A DNA stretch of 6,527 bases from Bacteroidales bacterium UBA3742 (GTDB lineage Bacteria > Bacteroidota > Bacteroidia > Bacteroidales > Paludibacteraceae). The translations under genes were made by a program, and so were the position numbers. The notes under the pieces are model-generated. The model saw nothing but the letters and a program-made list of their open reading frames with translations, did no database searches and was not told where the DNA came from. Below are positions 1 through 5,165 of the stretch, piece by piece (position 1 is the first letter of the stretch; each line of letters opens with the position of its first letter). The stretch lies in the NCBI GenBank assembly GCA_002371785.1, contig DFGU01000005.1, forward strand, positions 1 to 6,527, read 5' to 3'.

Positions 1-127
1 GGGCATAGTTGATGACCGGCGCACCGATCACGGGCAGGTTCATCAGGCTGTCCAGCGGCACAGCTATCGCTACCGACCATGCCGGCAGCAATAGACTGAG
101 CAGTATGCTACGTAGGCGGGACCGCAT
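1..127 (-). CDS. Exported protein, N-terminal fragment (possibly an outer-membrane beta-barrel protein)
   Basis: Only the first 42 codons are inside the window; the gene continues past the left edge. The start is the ATG at 127-125, which directly abuts the TAA of frr (130-128), so the two genes have no gap and are very likely translated from one mRNA. The N-terminus has the form of a Sec signal peptide: basic residues at 2-6 (RSRLR), a hydrophobic run at about 8-22 rich in Leu, and a likely cleavage near the Ala/Val residues at 20-23. The mature part begins PLDSLMNLPVIGAPVINYA. A short 'LPVI..PV..Y' stretch after a signal peptide recalls the start of Bacteroidota BamA/TamA-like (surface antigen D15-type) barrel proteins, but this is a weak resemblance over a few residues. 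The export signal is seen; the barrel identity is a guess. In many Bacteroidota I would expect rsgA near frr, and this is clearly not rsgA. Confidence 0.72.
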   Translation of the reverse strand, partial: MRSRLRSILLSLLLPAWSVAIAVPLDSLMNLPVIGAPVINYA

Positions 128-691
128 TTAGACGGTCATGATCTCCTTCTCTTTCTTAGCGTAGAGATCGTCGATCTGACGGATATATTTGTCGTGCAGT
201 TTCTGTACTTCCTGCTCGTTATCTTTCTCTACATCCTCGGGCATACCCTCTTTGATTTGCTTCTTGAGGATCTCCACAGCCTCACGACGGGCGTTGCGTA
301 CGCTCACCTTGGCGTTCTCGGCCTCCTGCTTGCACTGCTTAGCCAGTTGCTGACGACGTTCCTCGGTCAGCGGCGGCAGGATCAGGCGGATGCACTCGCC
401 GTTGTTGTTGGGCGCCAGACCCAGGTTGGAGTTGATCAGGGCGCGCTCAATGACGCTCAGCATGTTCTTCTCCCAGGGTTGGATCTGTATCGTGCGTGCA
501 TCAGGCGTGCTGATAGTAGCAACGTTGGCCAGGGGCGAGGGGGTACCGTAGTAGTCCACGCGAATGGGGTCCAGGATGCGTGCGCTGGCTTTGCCTGCGC
601 GGATGTGTGCGAGAGCGTCGTCCAGGAACATAACAGCTGCCTGCATCGACTCCTCCGCCTCGTTCAAGATTTGTTTCGGTTCGAGTAACAT
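128..691 (-). CDS. frr: Ribosome recycling factor (Frr/RRF)
   Basis: RRF acts in the cytoplasm with EF-G (and IF3) to split the post-termination 70S ribosome so that its subunits can be reused. The 187-residue product has the family's usual length (about 185). Domain I, the three-helix bundle, is made of residues about 1-30 and 105-187, and the beta-rich domain II lies between them. Visible signatures are RAGKAS (31-36), TPDAR (62-66), QPWEK (71-75), NNNGE (95-99), PPLTEERR (106-113) and the conserved basic stretch VRNARR (131-136), which in the family contacts 23S rRNA. The C-terminus KEIMTV is typical of Bacteroidota. The ATG at 691-689 is the only start giving a full domain I. A 53-nt gap holding a heptamer repeat separates it from pyrH upstream, and the next gene starts immediately after its TAA. 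The pyrH-frr order is conserved in many bacteria. Confidence 0.97.
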   Translation of the reverse strand: MLLEPKQILNEAEESMQAAVMFLDDALAHIRAGKASARILDPIRVDYYGTPSPLANVATISTPDARTIQIQPWEKNMLSVIERALINSNLGLAPNNNGECIRLILPPLTEERRQQLAKQCKQEAENAKVSVRNARREAVEILKKQIKEGMPEDVEKDNEQEVQKLHDKYIRQIDDLYAKKEKEIMTV

Positions 692-712
692 AATTGTATA
701 GATTTAAGAATT

Positions 713-740
713 CTGATTTCTGATAGCTGACGGCTGATGG
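713..740. repeat. Tandem array of four degenerate 7-nt units
   Basis: Read on the plus strand, the pyrH-frr gap contains CTGATTT, CTGATAG, CTGACGG and CTGATGG directly head to tail, so the first four bases CTGA recur every 7 nt. It occupies about half of the 53-nt gap and lies 3-4 nt beyond the pyrH stop codon. A similar 7-nt array with a different unit lies at 5166-5186. The array is not within a reading frame of either neighbour. Its role is unknown. Confidence 0.7.
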
Positions 741-744
741 CCTT

Positions 745-1449
745 TTAGGGTTTTACCAGCGTTCCGATCTGCTCGCCATTGATCACGCGCTCCAGGTTGC
801 CCAGTTTATCCATGTTGAAGACATAGATCGGCATGCCGTTCTCCTTGCACATGACGGTAGCGGTCTGGTCCATCACTTTCAGGCCACGACGGATAATCTC
901 ATCGTAGGTGATCTCGCTGAACTTGGTAGCCGTAGGGTCTTTCTCAGGGTCGGCGGTGTAGATACCGTCCACGCGTGTACCCTTGAGCATCACGTCAGCC
1001 TTGATCTCCAGCGCGCGCAGCGACGAACCCGTGTCGGTGGTGAAGTAGGGTGCACCCGTGCCACCGGCCAGGATCACGACGTTGCCCTTGTCCAGCAGAC
1101 GCTGTGCCTTAGCGGGACTGTAGAAATCGCCGATAGGCTCCATGCGGATCGATGTCAGTACGCGTACCGGGCAATGGATAGCCTCCAATGCCGATGCCAA
1201 TGCCAATGCATTGATCACCGTAGCGAGCATACCCATCTGGTCGCCCTTGACGCGATCGAAACCGCGTTGTGCACCACTCAGGCCGCGGAAGATATTGCCG
1301 CCACCGATCACGATACCTACTTGCACGCCTTTCTCGGCGATGCGTTTCACCTGCTCGGCGTATTCCGCCAGACGTTGGGTATCAATACCCTGTTTGCTCT
1401 CTCCGGCCAAGCTCTCGCCCGAGAGTTTTAAAAGGATGCGTTTAAACAT
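745..1449 (-). CDS. pyrH: UMP kinase
   Basis: UMP kinase phosphorylates UMP to UDP with ATP, the step that commits de novo pyrimidine synthesis to UTP and CTP; it is a cytoplasmic hexamer of the amino-acid kinase fold. The 234-residue length is typical. Motifs in order: K8 in LKLSGESLAG (7-16), the glycine-rich GGGNIFRG (49-56), DQMGM (70-74) with the following INALAL helix involved in UMP binding and assembly, GGTGAPYFTTDT (129-140) of the UMP/phosphate-binding region, and ADVMLKGT...VDGIYTADP (151-168) forming the nucleotide-binding part. The ATG at 1449-1447 places the KLSGE strand at the proper distance from the N-terminus. Its first 8 nt overlap the end of the preceding hexapeptide gene (ATG within GTATGTTTAA), which suggests translational coupling. 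The stop is set in CCC-TAA-AAG-GCC, which resembles the TAAAAG end of the repeat units found around tpiA. Confidence 0.97.
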   Translation of the reverse strand: MFKRILLKLSGESLAGESKQGIDTQRLAEYAEQVKRIAEKGVQVGIVIGGGNIFRGLSGAQRGFDRVKGDQMGMLATVINALALASALEAIHCPVRVLTSIRMEPIGDFYSPAKAQRLLDKGNVVILAGGTGAPYFTTDTGSSLRALEIKADVMLKGTRVDGIYTADPEKDPTATKFSEITYDEIIRRGLKVMDQTATVMCKENGMPIYVFNMDKLGNLERVINGEQIGTLVKP

Positions 1450-1966
1450 ACCAGGATGAATACATTGCGTAATTGTTAGCTATCTTTTTGTTGATCTCTT
1501 CGGTCTGGGCGGGATCGGCTTTCTTGATGAACCTAGCCGGCACGCCTCCCCATATCTCGTACGGACCTATCTGCGTGCCCTTGAGCACGAGTGCGTTGGC
1601 GGCTACGATGGCGCCTTCGCCTACGTGGGCGTCGTCCAGCAGCGTAGCGCCCATGCCTATCAGCGCGTAGTCGTCTACGTCGGCACCGTGGATCGTCACG
1701 TTATGCCCTACTGACACGTAGTCGCCCAAGCGGATGGTCGATTTCTGGTACAACGTATGCAGCACCGCACCGTCCTGGATATTGCAATGACGACCGATGG
1801 TGATGGTGTTGACGTCACCACGTAGCACGGCGTTGAACCATATCGAACTGCCTTCGCCGATCGTCACATCCCCCACTACCGTGGCGTTCTCCATCAGGGA
1901 GACGCCTTCGGCAATGCGTGGGGTGAGTATCTCTCCGTTTCTATTGATGGTCTTTACTAAAGCCAT
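1442..1966 (-). CDS. Gamma-carbonic-anhydrase-like hexapeptide-repeat protein (YrdA/PaaY type)
   Basis: The 174-residue product is a left-handed beta-helix protein: imperfect [LIV]-G-x4 hexapeptides run from about residue 25 to 135 (for example VVGDVTIGEGSSIWFNAVLR), followed by a C-terminal helix from about 150. It matches the gamma-class carbonic anhydrase-like family (E. coli YrdA and PaaY/CaiE relatives), usually 170-200 residues long. The three zinc-ligand histidines are visible as H70 (VLHT), H88 (VGHN) and H93 (TIHG), and the conserved R49, D51, Q64 and D65 are in place in LRGDVN and NIQDG. With these residues present, metal binding and bicarbonate chemistry are plausible; however, many YrdA-like proteins have no demonstrated carbonic anhydrase activity, so the reaction is left open. 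No signal peptide is present, so it should be cytoplasmic. The start MALVKTI is the first ATG after the repeat-filled gap downstream of tpiA, and its end overlaps pyrH by 8 nt. Confidence 0.92.
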   Translation of the reverse strand: MALVKTINRNGEILTPRIAEGVSLMENATVVGDVTIGEGSSIWFNAVLRGDVNTITIGRHCNIQDGAVLHTLYQKSTIRLGDYVSVGHNVTIHGADVDDYALIGMGATLLDDAHVGEGAIVAANALVLKGTQIGPYEIWGGVPARFIKKADPAQTEEINKKIANNYAMYSSWYV

Positions 1967-1979
1967 TTAAGTCTTTTGT

Positions 1980-2020
1980 CTTTTAGTGAAACGGTCTTTA
2001 TTCTTTTAGCGAAGCGGTCT
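1980..2020 (-). repeat. Two head-to-tail copies of the AGACC-hairpin-TAAAAG repeat (tpiA to carbonic-anhydrase-like gene gap)
   Basis: On the minus strand the gap reads AGACC-GCTTCGC-TAAAAG-AATAA, then AGACC-GTTTCAC-TAAAAG. Both middle boxes can fold as tiny stems with a TTC loop (GC-TTC-GC and GT-TTC-AC), so the two units differ at paired positions in a compensating way. The units are 23 nt apart because an extra AATAA separates them. The first unit begins 2 nt after the tpiA stop codon. The same units occur at 2872-2936 and 2952-3034. No promoter of the TAnnTTTG type and no strong terminator is visible in this 55-nt gap. Confidence 0.8.
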
Positions 2021-2021
2021 G

Positions 2022-2771
2022 TTATCGCGCAGCGATAATTGCCAGGAACTTCTCAGCTACCAGGGCAGCACCACCAATCAGACCACCGTCGATATCGGGG
2101 CATGCGAAGAGTTCAGCAGCGTTCTTGTCGTTGCAGCTACCGCCATAGAGGATGGTGGTGTCGTCAGCAGCGGCTTGGCCGTATTTCTCGGCTACCAAGC
2201 TGCGGATGTAGGCGTGGATCTCTTGTGCCTGCTCCGGCGTAGCGGTCAGACCCGTACCGATAGCCCATACCGGTTCGTAAGCCAGCGTGATCTGCTTCCA
2301 CTCCTCGGCGCTCAGACCGAATACCGAACCCTCGAGTTGCGCTTTTACTACCTCGTTCTGCTTGCCGGCCTCGCGCTCCTCTTTCACCTCACCGATGCAG
2401 AAGATCACCTTCAGACCGTTAGCCAATGCCAAACGCACTTTCTCAGCCAGCATTTCATACGATTCAGCGTAGTACTGACGACGCTCCGAGTGACCCAGGA
2501 TAACGTACTCTGCACCCGTGGATTTTACCATCTCGGCACTCACCTCACCGGTGTAAGCACCCTTCTCGTGATCTGCGCAGTTCTCAGCAGCCACCTTGAT
2601 GGGCGAACCCTTGAGCAGTTCTGCTACGGTTGCCAGATGGATAAACGGCGTACCGATCACTACGGCGCAGTTGGGATTCTTAACAGCTTCTTTCAGTTCG
2701 GTAGCCAGCGCTACACCTTCCTGCAGGTTCTTGTTCATTTTCCAGTTACCTGCCACCATTTTTGTTCTCAT
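2022..2771 (-). CDS. tpiA: Triosephosphate isomerase
   Basis: This cytoplasmic (beta/alpha)8 barrel enzyme interconverts dihydroxyacetone phosphate and glyceraldehyde 3-phosphate in glycolysis and gluconeogenesis. At 249 residues it has the standard length. All catalytic residues are seen: N9 and K11 in AGNWKMN (7-13), the electrophile H94 in ILGHSERR (91-98), and the base E166 in AYEPVWAIGTG (164-174), the last part of which is mobile loop 6. The phosphate-binding YGGS (209-212) and GGLIGGA (229-235) are also present. The start MRTKMVAGNW matches the family N-terminus, with the ATG at 2771-2769. A good Bacteroides-type promoter lies about 40 nt upstream. The codons just before its stop form a short dyad (TATCGC/GCGATA around 2023-2037), and a repeat unit begins 2 nt after the TAA. 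It probably begins a transcript that continues into the carbonic-anhydrase-like gene, pyrH and frr. Confidence 0.98.
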   Translation of the reverse strand: MRTKMVAGNWKMNKNLQEGVALATELKEAVKNPNCAVVIGTPFIHLATVAELLKGSPIKVAAENCADHEKGAYTGEVSAEMVKSTGAEYVILGHSERRQYYAESYEMLAEKVRLALANGLKVIFCIGEVKEEREAGKQNEVVKAQLEGSVFGLSAEEWKQITLAYEPVWAIGTGLTATPEQAQEIHAYIRSLVAEKYGQAAADDTTILYGGSCNDKNAAELFACPDIDGGLIGGAALVAEKFLAIIAAR

Positions 2772-2797
2772 AATAGTATCTCTTTTTTTAGTTTATC

Positions 2798-2815
2798 AAT
2801 TTTGCCTGCAAAATT
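2798..2815. promoter_or_regulatory. Perfect 8-bp dyad overlapping the tpiA -7 box and predicted start of transcription
   Basis: AATTTTGC-CT-GCAAAATT is a perfect inverted repeat with 8-nt arms and a 2-nt centre. Its right arm (plus-strand sense) overlaps the -7 element at 2809-2816, and its left arm covers the expected transcription start near 2802. It could be an operator or simply an extended start-site motif; related but weaker dyads lie in the same place at the other two promoters here. Confidence 0.5.
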
Positions 2816-2840
2816 ACTAAAAAAAATCGATATATACAAA
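2809..2840 (-). promoter_or_regulatory. Bacteroides-type promoter of tpiA
   Basis: On the minus strand a -33 element TTTG (2840-2837) is followed after exactly 20 nt by a -7 element TAATTTTG (2816-2809), matching the TAnnTTTG consensus of the primary sigma factor of Bacteroidota. This predicts a transcript starting near 2802 and a leader of about 30 nt that is A-rich just before the ATG. The same architecture and the same 20-nt spacer recur upstream of the glycosyltransferase and ATPase genes. The -33 box uses the last T residues of the terminator at 2838-2869. Confidence 0.75.
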
Positions 2841-2869
2841 AAAAAACGCCTGAATGAACGTTTTTTTTT
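2838..2869 (-). terminator. Intrinsic terminator of the glycosyltransferase-esterase unit
   Basis: A9-CG and CG-T9 form an 11-bp stem around a 10-nt loop (2849-2858). On the minus strand the 3' arm is a run of nine T residues, as expected for a factor-independent terminator of the unit coming from the right. The stem is mostly A:T with only two G:C pairs, so strength is uncertain. Because of its symmetry it has a T-run on both strands and could also stop any plus-strand transcription entering from tpiA's antisense side. Confidence 0.6.
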
Positions 2870-2871
2870 GT

Positions 2872-2936
2872 AGACCGGCTCTTTAGAGCCTAAAAGAATA
2901 AAGACCATTCGCTACGCTCACTAAAAGAATAAAGCC
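2872..2936 (+). repeat. Two copies of the AGACC-hairpin-TAAAAG repeat in plus orientation
   Basis: On the plus strand: AGACC, GGCTCTTTAGAGCC, TAAAAGAATAA, then AGACC, a 15-nt box (ATTCGCTACGCTCAC), TAAAAGAATAA and AGCC. The first box is a perfect palindrome with 6-bp arms (2877-2890), a longer version of the short stems in the other copies; the second box is only partly self-complementary (GC-TAC-GC core). These units point the opposite way to those at 2952-3034 and 1980-2020. As a result the 17-nt stretch 2890-2906 is the exact inverse complement of 1993-2009 on the other side of tpiA. Confidence 0.75.
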
Positions 2937-2951
2937 TAATATGTATAGCTG

Positions 2952-3034
2952 CTATAGTGAATCAGTCTTTTAGCCGAAGGCGGTCTTTTAGCGCAGCGGT
3001 CTTTTAGTGAAACGGTCTTTCAGCGCAGCGGTCT
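2952..3034 (-). repeat. Array of four to five AGACC-hairpin-TAAAAG repeats, overlapping the 3' end of the esterase gene
   Basis: Read on the minus strand from 3034: AGACC-GCTGCGC-TGAAAG, AGACC-GTTTCAC-TAAAAG, AGACC-GCTGCGC-TAAAAG and AGACC-GCCTTCGGC-TAAAAG, followed by a decayed AGACT-GATTCAC-TATAG. Neighbouring units share the terminal AG with the next AGACC, giving a 16-nt period from about 3034 to 2982. The boxes fold as GC-TGC-GC, GT-TTC-AC and GCC-TTC-GGC. The first two and a half units lie in the coding sequence of the esterase, whose TAA (2990-2988) is the TAAAAG of the third unit. Next to the array, TATAGC-T-GCTATA forms another small dyad near 2944-2956. Confidence 0.8.
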
Positions 3035-3818
3035 CTTCTAAAAATCGTGCCAGGCACACGCGCCAGACGGGCCAGTCGTGTCGTCCGGGCAGGATGGTGT
3101 AGGAGTGGGGTAGTTGGCGTCGCTCCATGCGTCGGTGGAAGCGTTGTCCGTTGGGTCGGAACATGTCGGTGCGGCCTACATAGACGTGATAGTCGATGCA
3201 GGGCATGTCGGGACAACCCGCCAGGAGCGAGTCAGGCGGCAACTGTTGACGAGATACCACGGGCGAGAACATGCCTACGGTCAGTATCCGGTCGGGGCGT
3301 ACGCGCGCTATGTTGGCCGAGATACGTGCCCCGTCGCTCAGTCCCGCCACGGCGCACCATGAGGTGTGGTATACCGTGTCCACCATGTCCATGAGGTCGC
3401 TCACGGCGTACTCGAGCGTATGCTCGTGGCTCAGCTCCGCGTAGCGCCATACGCACTTCCAGCGTCTGCCACGCGTGAGCGGTCGCTCCTCGGTGGGCCA
3501 TAGGTTGCAGTCGGGCATGACGAGCAGCATGGGTGCGCAGCGTCCGGCATCGATGAGAGCCTGGAGCGTATCGACGGCGCTACCCCGTTCCTGCCATGCC
3601 CCCTCATGACCGTTGATGCCATGGATGAGGTAGAGGACAGGCAACGTGTCCGCTTCGTAGCCCCGCGGCACGTAGATATCCACGTGTCGCCAGATCTGCT
3701 CGCCGTGGCTGTACCACCTCGCGTGACGGATGTTACGCGATACGGCGGTAGAGTCGGACGACCTGACGCTTAAGGGCAGTAAGCACAGACAGAGTAGGAG
3801 CAGTATGATGCGTCTCAT
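2988..3818 (-). CDS. Exported alpha/beta-hydrolase, putative esterase (esterase D/feruloyl-esterase-like family)
   Basis: The 276-residue product starts with a signal peptide (MRRIILLLLCLCLLPLSVRS) without a lipobox cysteine, so a periplasmic or secreted location is likely. The rest resembles the PF00756 'putative esterase' family: a strand and oxyanion region LPVLYLIHGINGHEGAW (59-75), a second strand MLLVMPD (97-103), the nucleophile elbow AGLSDGA with S161, an acid D218 in VGRTDMF, and H247 in PGRHDWPVWR, which matches the family's usual 'G-x-H-x-W' ending. A complete Ser-Asp-His triad is thus visible; the substrate is unknown. I take the ATG at 3818-3816 as the start because it gives the signal peptide, although the frame is open for 88 more codons to 4082 inside the glycosyltransferase gene. 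The chosen start still overlaps that gene by 86 nt. The tail after about residue 263 (ALKDRFTKRPLR) is encoded by the intergenic repeat array and is probably not part of the fold. Confidence 0.85.
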   Translation of the reverse strand: MRRIILLLLCLCLLPLSVRSSDSTAVSRNIRHARWYSHGEQIWRHVDIYVPRGYEADTLPVLYLIHGINGHEGAWQERGSAVDTLQALIDAGRCAPMLLVMPDCNLWPTEERPLTRGRRWKCVWRYAELSHEHTLEYAVSDLMDMVDTVYHTSWCAVAGLSDGARISANIARVRPDRILTVGMFSPVVSRQQLPPDSLLAGCPDMPCIDYHVYVGRTDMFRPNGQRFHRRMERRQLPHSYTILPGRHDWPVWRVCLARFLEETAALKDRFTKRPLR

Positions 3819-5001
3819 GCTTTGCAACAAAGGGTTTTGCCATTTCGGCACGTAGCATACGTTCGAAGAGGTTGACGGCATTGCTGAGCGTATAGCGTTC
3901 GGCGGCCTGCTGATAACGTGCCTCCGCCTCCATGCGTTCCATCGGACGGTCCAGCCAGTAGTCGATATGCTCGGCCAGGTCCTTCGCGTCACCGGCACGG
4001 AAGAGGCTGCGTTGGTCGAGCGCAAACTGGGGCGTAGCACTGTTGCTGGAGTTGGCAATGACGGGCACCAGTCCCGTAGCAAAGGCCTCGATACAACTGA
4101 TCGCCTCTATCTCCATGTCCGAGGCGTGGATATAGAGGTCGGTGCGCAGCAGTTCGCGGATGAGCGCCTCGCGGTCCAGATAGACGAACTCGGGCTTGTG
4201 GCGCAGTCCGCGACTCATGCGCTCGTAGCGCTCGCGCTCGGGTCCGCGTCCCGCAAAGACGAGTTGGATGCGGTCGGCGTAGCGGCTATATTGCATAGCG
4301 CGGATGATGACGTCCTGACGCTTCTCGCGGCTCAGACGTCCGATCATGAGCACGCGTATCGGGCGCTGCGGATCGAGCGGCTCGGTCTGCTTCTGGTGAG
4401 CGGCTATCTTCTTCGCACCGGCTTGCAGGAAGGCATCGTGTATTCCGTTAGAAATAACGTGCATACGCGCGCGATAGCCCCGTTTGCGCAGCTCGTTGGC
4501 GATGAAGGCCGAGGGGGTGTGGATGCGTCCGATGCGGCTGTAGGTGAAGTGGCGGAAGATGCGATAGATCATGTTGTTGATCGGGCGCACCTTAGCCAGT
4601 CCGAAGTTGGACGTGATATTCTCCGGCTGGATATGAAAGGCGGTGGTCACGGGTTTGCCTATCTTCTGGCAATGCGTGATGACGGCATTGCCCAGGAAGA
4701 GCGGCGTATATACATGCACCACGTCGGCCCAGAGACAGGCAGCCTCGATCACCTCCTGCCGGGCGTTGGCATAGTAGAAGTCATGCTTCTCGCACATAGG
4801 CTGGAAGATAGGAAAATGGAAGATGCCGGTGCAGAAGTCGCCGTCCGTGATCTGGCGGTCCTGCTCCGTCTTGGGACGGTCGCCGCAGATGGCGCGTACA
4901 CGATGTCCGCGGCGGCGCAGCTCCATGGCGTAGCGCTGGGCCGAGATACTTGTTCCGTTGTTCGACGTATAGAGTGTGTCGATGACAAATAAGATATTCA
5001 T
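3733..5001 (-). CDS. Glycosyltransferase, GT4 family (GT-B fold)
   Basis: A 422-residue retaining glycosyltransferase of the GT-B fold. The N-terminal acceptor domain starts MNILFVIDTLYTSNNGTSIS, with the Gly-rich turn N15-G16-T17-S18 and the helix AMELRRRGHRVRAICGD (25-41). ADVVHVYTPLFLGNA (92-106) and TTAFHIQPENITSNF (119-133) are typical of GT4 enzymes acting on lipid or glycolipid acceptors. The C-terminal donor domain has GRLSREKR (221-228), whose R and K bind the donor phosphates, FAGRGPER (249-256), and the E-x7-E motif E297/E305 in EIEAISCIEAFATG. There is no signal peptide or membrane span, but the basic C-terminus (KRQVVRLYRRIA) could lie on the inner membrane face. It most resembles membrane-associated enzymes of glycolipid or surface-polysaccharide synthesis; donor and acceptor cannot be named. 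It has its own promoter and is followed by the overlapping exported esterase, so both may serve envelope glycan metabolism (inference). Confidence 0.9.
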   Translation of the reverse strand: MNILFVIDTLYTSNNGTSISAQRYAMELRRRGHRVRAICGDRPKTEQDRQITDGDFCTGIFHFPIFQPMCEKHDFYYANARQEVIEAACLWADVVHVYTPLFLGNAVITHCQKIGKPVTTAFHIQPENITSNFGLAKVRPINNMIYRIFRHFTYSRIGRIHTPSAFIANELRKRGYRARMHVISNGIHDAFLQAGAKKIAAHQKQTEPLDPQRPIRVLMIGRLSREKRQDVIIRAMQYSRYADRIQLVFAGRGPERERYERMSRGLRHKPEFVYLDREALIRELLRTDLYIHASDMEIEAISCIEAFATGLVPVIANSSNSATPQFALDQRSLFRAGDAKDLAEHIDYWLDRPMERMEAEARYQQAAERYTLSNAVNLFERMLRAEMAKPFVAKHETHHTAPTLSVLTALKRQVVRLYRRIA

Positions 5002-5048
5002 ACCGATTTTTAGTGTTAGTTTTACGATGTTTTGTTTGTTTTCGCCGG

Positions 5049-5080
5049 CAAAAGTACTGCTTTTTCGCGAAACCTACAAA
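5049..5080 (-). promoter_or_regulatory. Bacteroides-type promoter of the glycosyltransferase-esterase unit
   Basis: On the minus strand TTTG (5080-5077) is followed after 20 nt by TACTTTTG (5056-5049), a TAnnTTTG match. The expected start is near 5043, giving a leader of about 40 nt before the ATG at 5001. Just after the -7 box the sequence continues TTTTGCCGGCGAAAA, an imperfect dyad spanning the start region, comparable with the perfect one at tpiA. Confidence 0.72.
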
Positions 5081-5165
5081 TTTTGCATATAAATCGTAAA
5101 TAAAATACTAAAAATCGAATAATTATATTACTTTACGTATGATAAATCTTAAAAATAGGATATTC

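Noticed and set aside
1186..1214. Repeated GCCAATGCC-like units inside pyrH.
   Set aside because: They encode the conserved INALALASALEA helix, so the repetition follows from alternating Ala and Leu codons.
1442..1966. Hexapeptide acyltransferase (LpxA or serine acetyltransferase type).
   Set aside because: The three-histidine zinc set (H70, H88, H93) and the RGDVN/NIQDG motifs point to the gamma-carbonic-anhydrase-like family instead.
2175..2873. A 232-codon plus-strand open frame antisense to tpiA.
   Set aside because: tpiA on the minus strand has all catalytic motifs; this frame gives no recognisable protein and runs into the terminator and promoter region.
2952..3034. A small CRISPR array, because of the regular 16-nt spacing.
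   Set aside because: The constant part is only about 10 nt and the variable part 6-9 nt, with shared self-complementary boxes; there are no unique spacers of CRISPR size and no cas genes.
3819..4082. An 88-codon N-terminal extension of the esterase frame.
   Set aside because: It lies wholly inside the glycosyltransferase gene, lacks any motif, and would bury the signal peptide at residue 89. The start at 3818 is preferred.
3967..4992. A 341-codon plus-strand open frame antisense to the glycosyltransferase.
   Set aside because: It is the mirror frame of a GC-rich gene with clear GT4 motifs. The product is a low-complexity Asp/Val/Leu/Arg-rich chain with no known fold.
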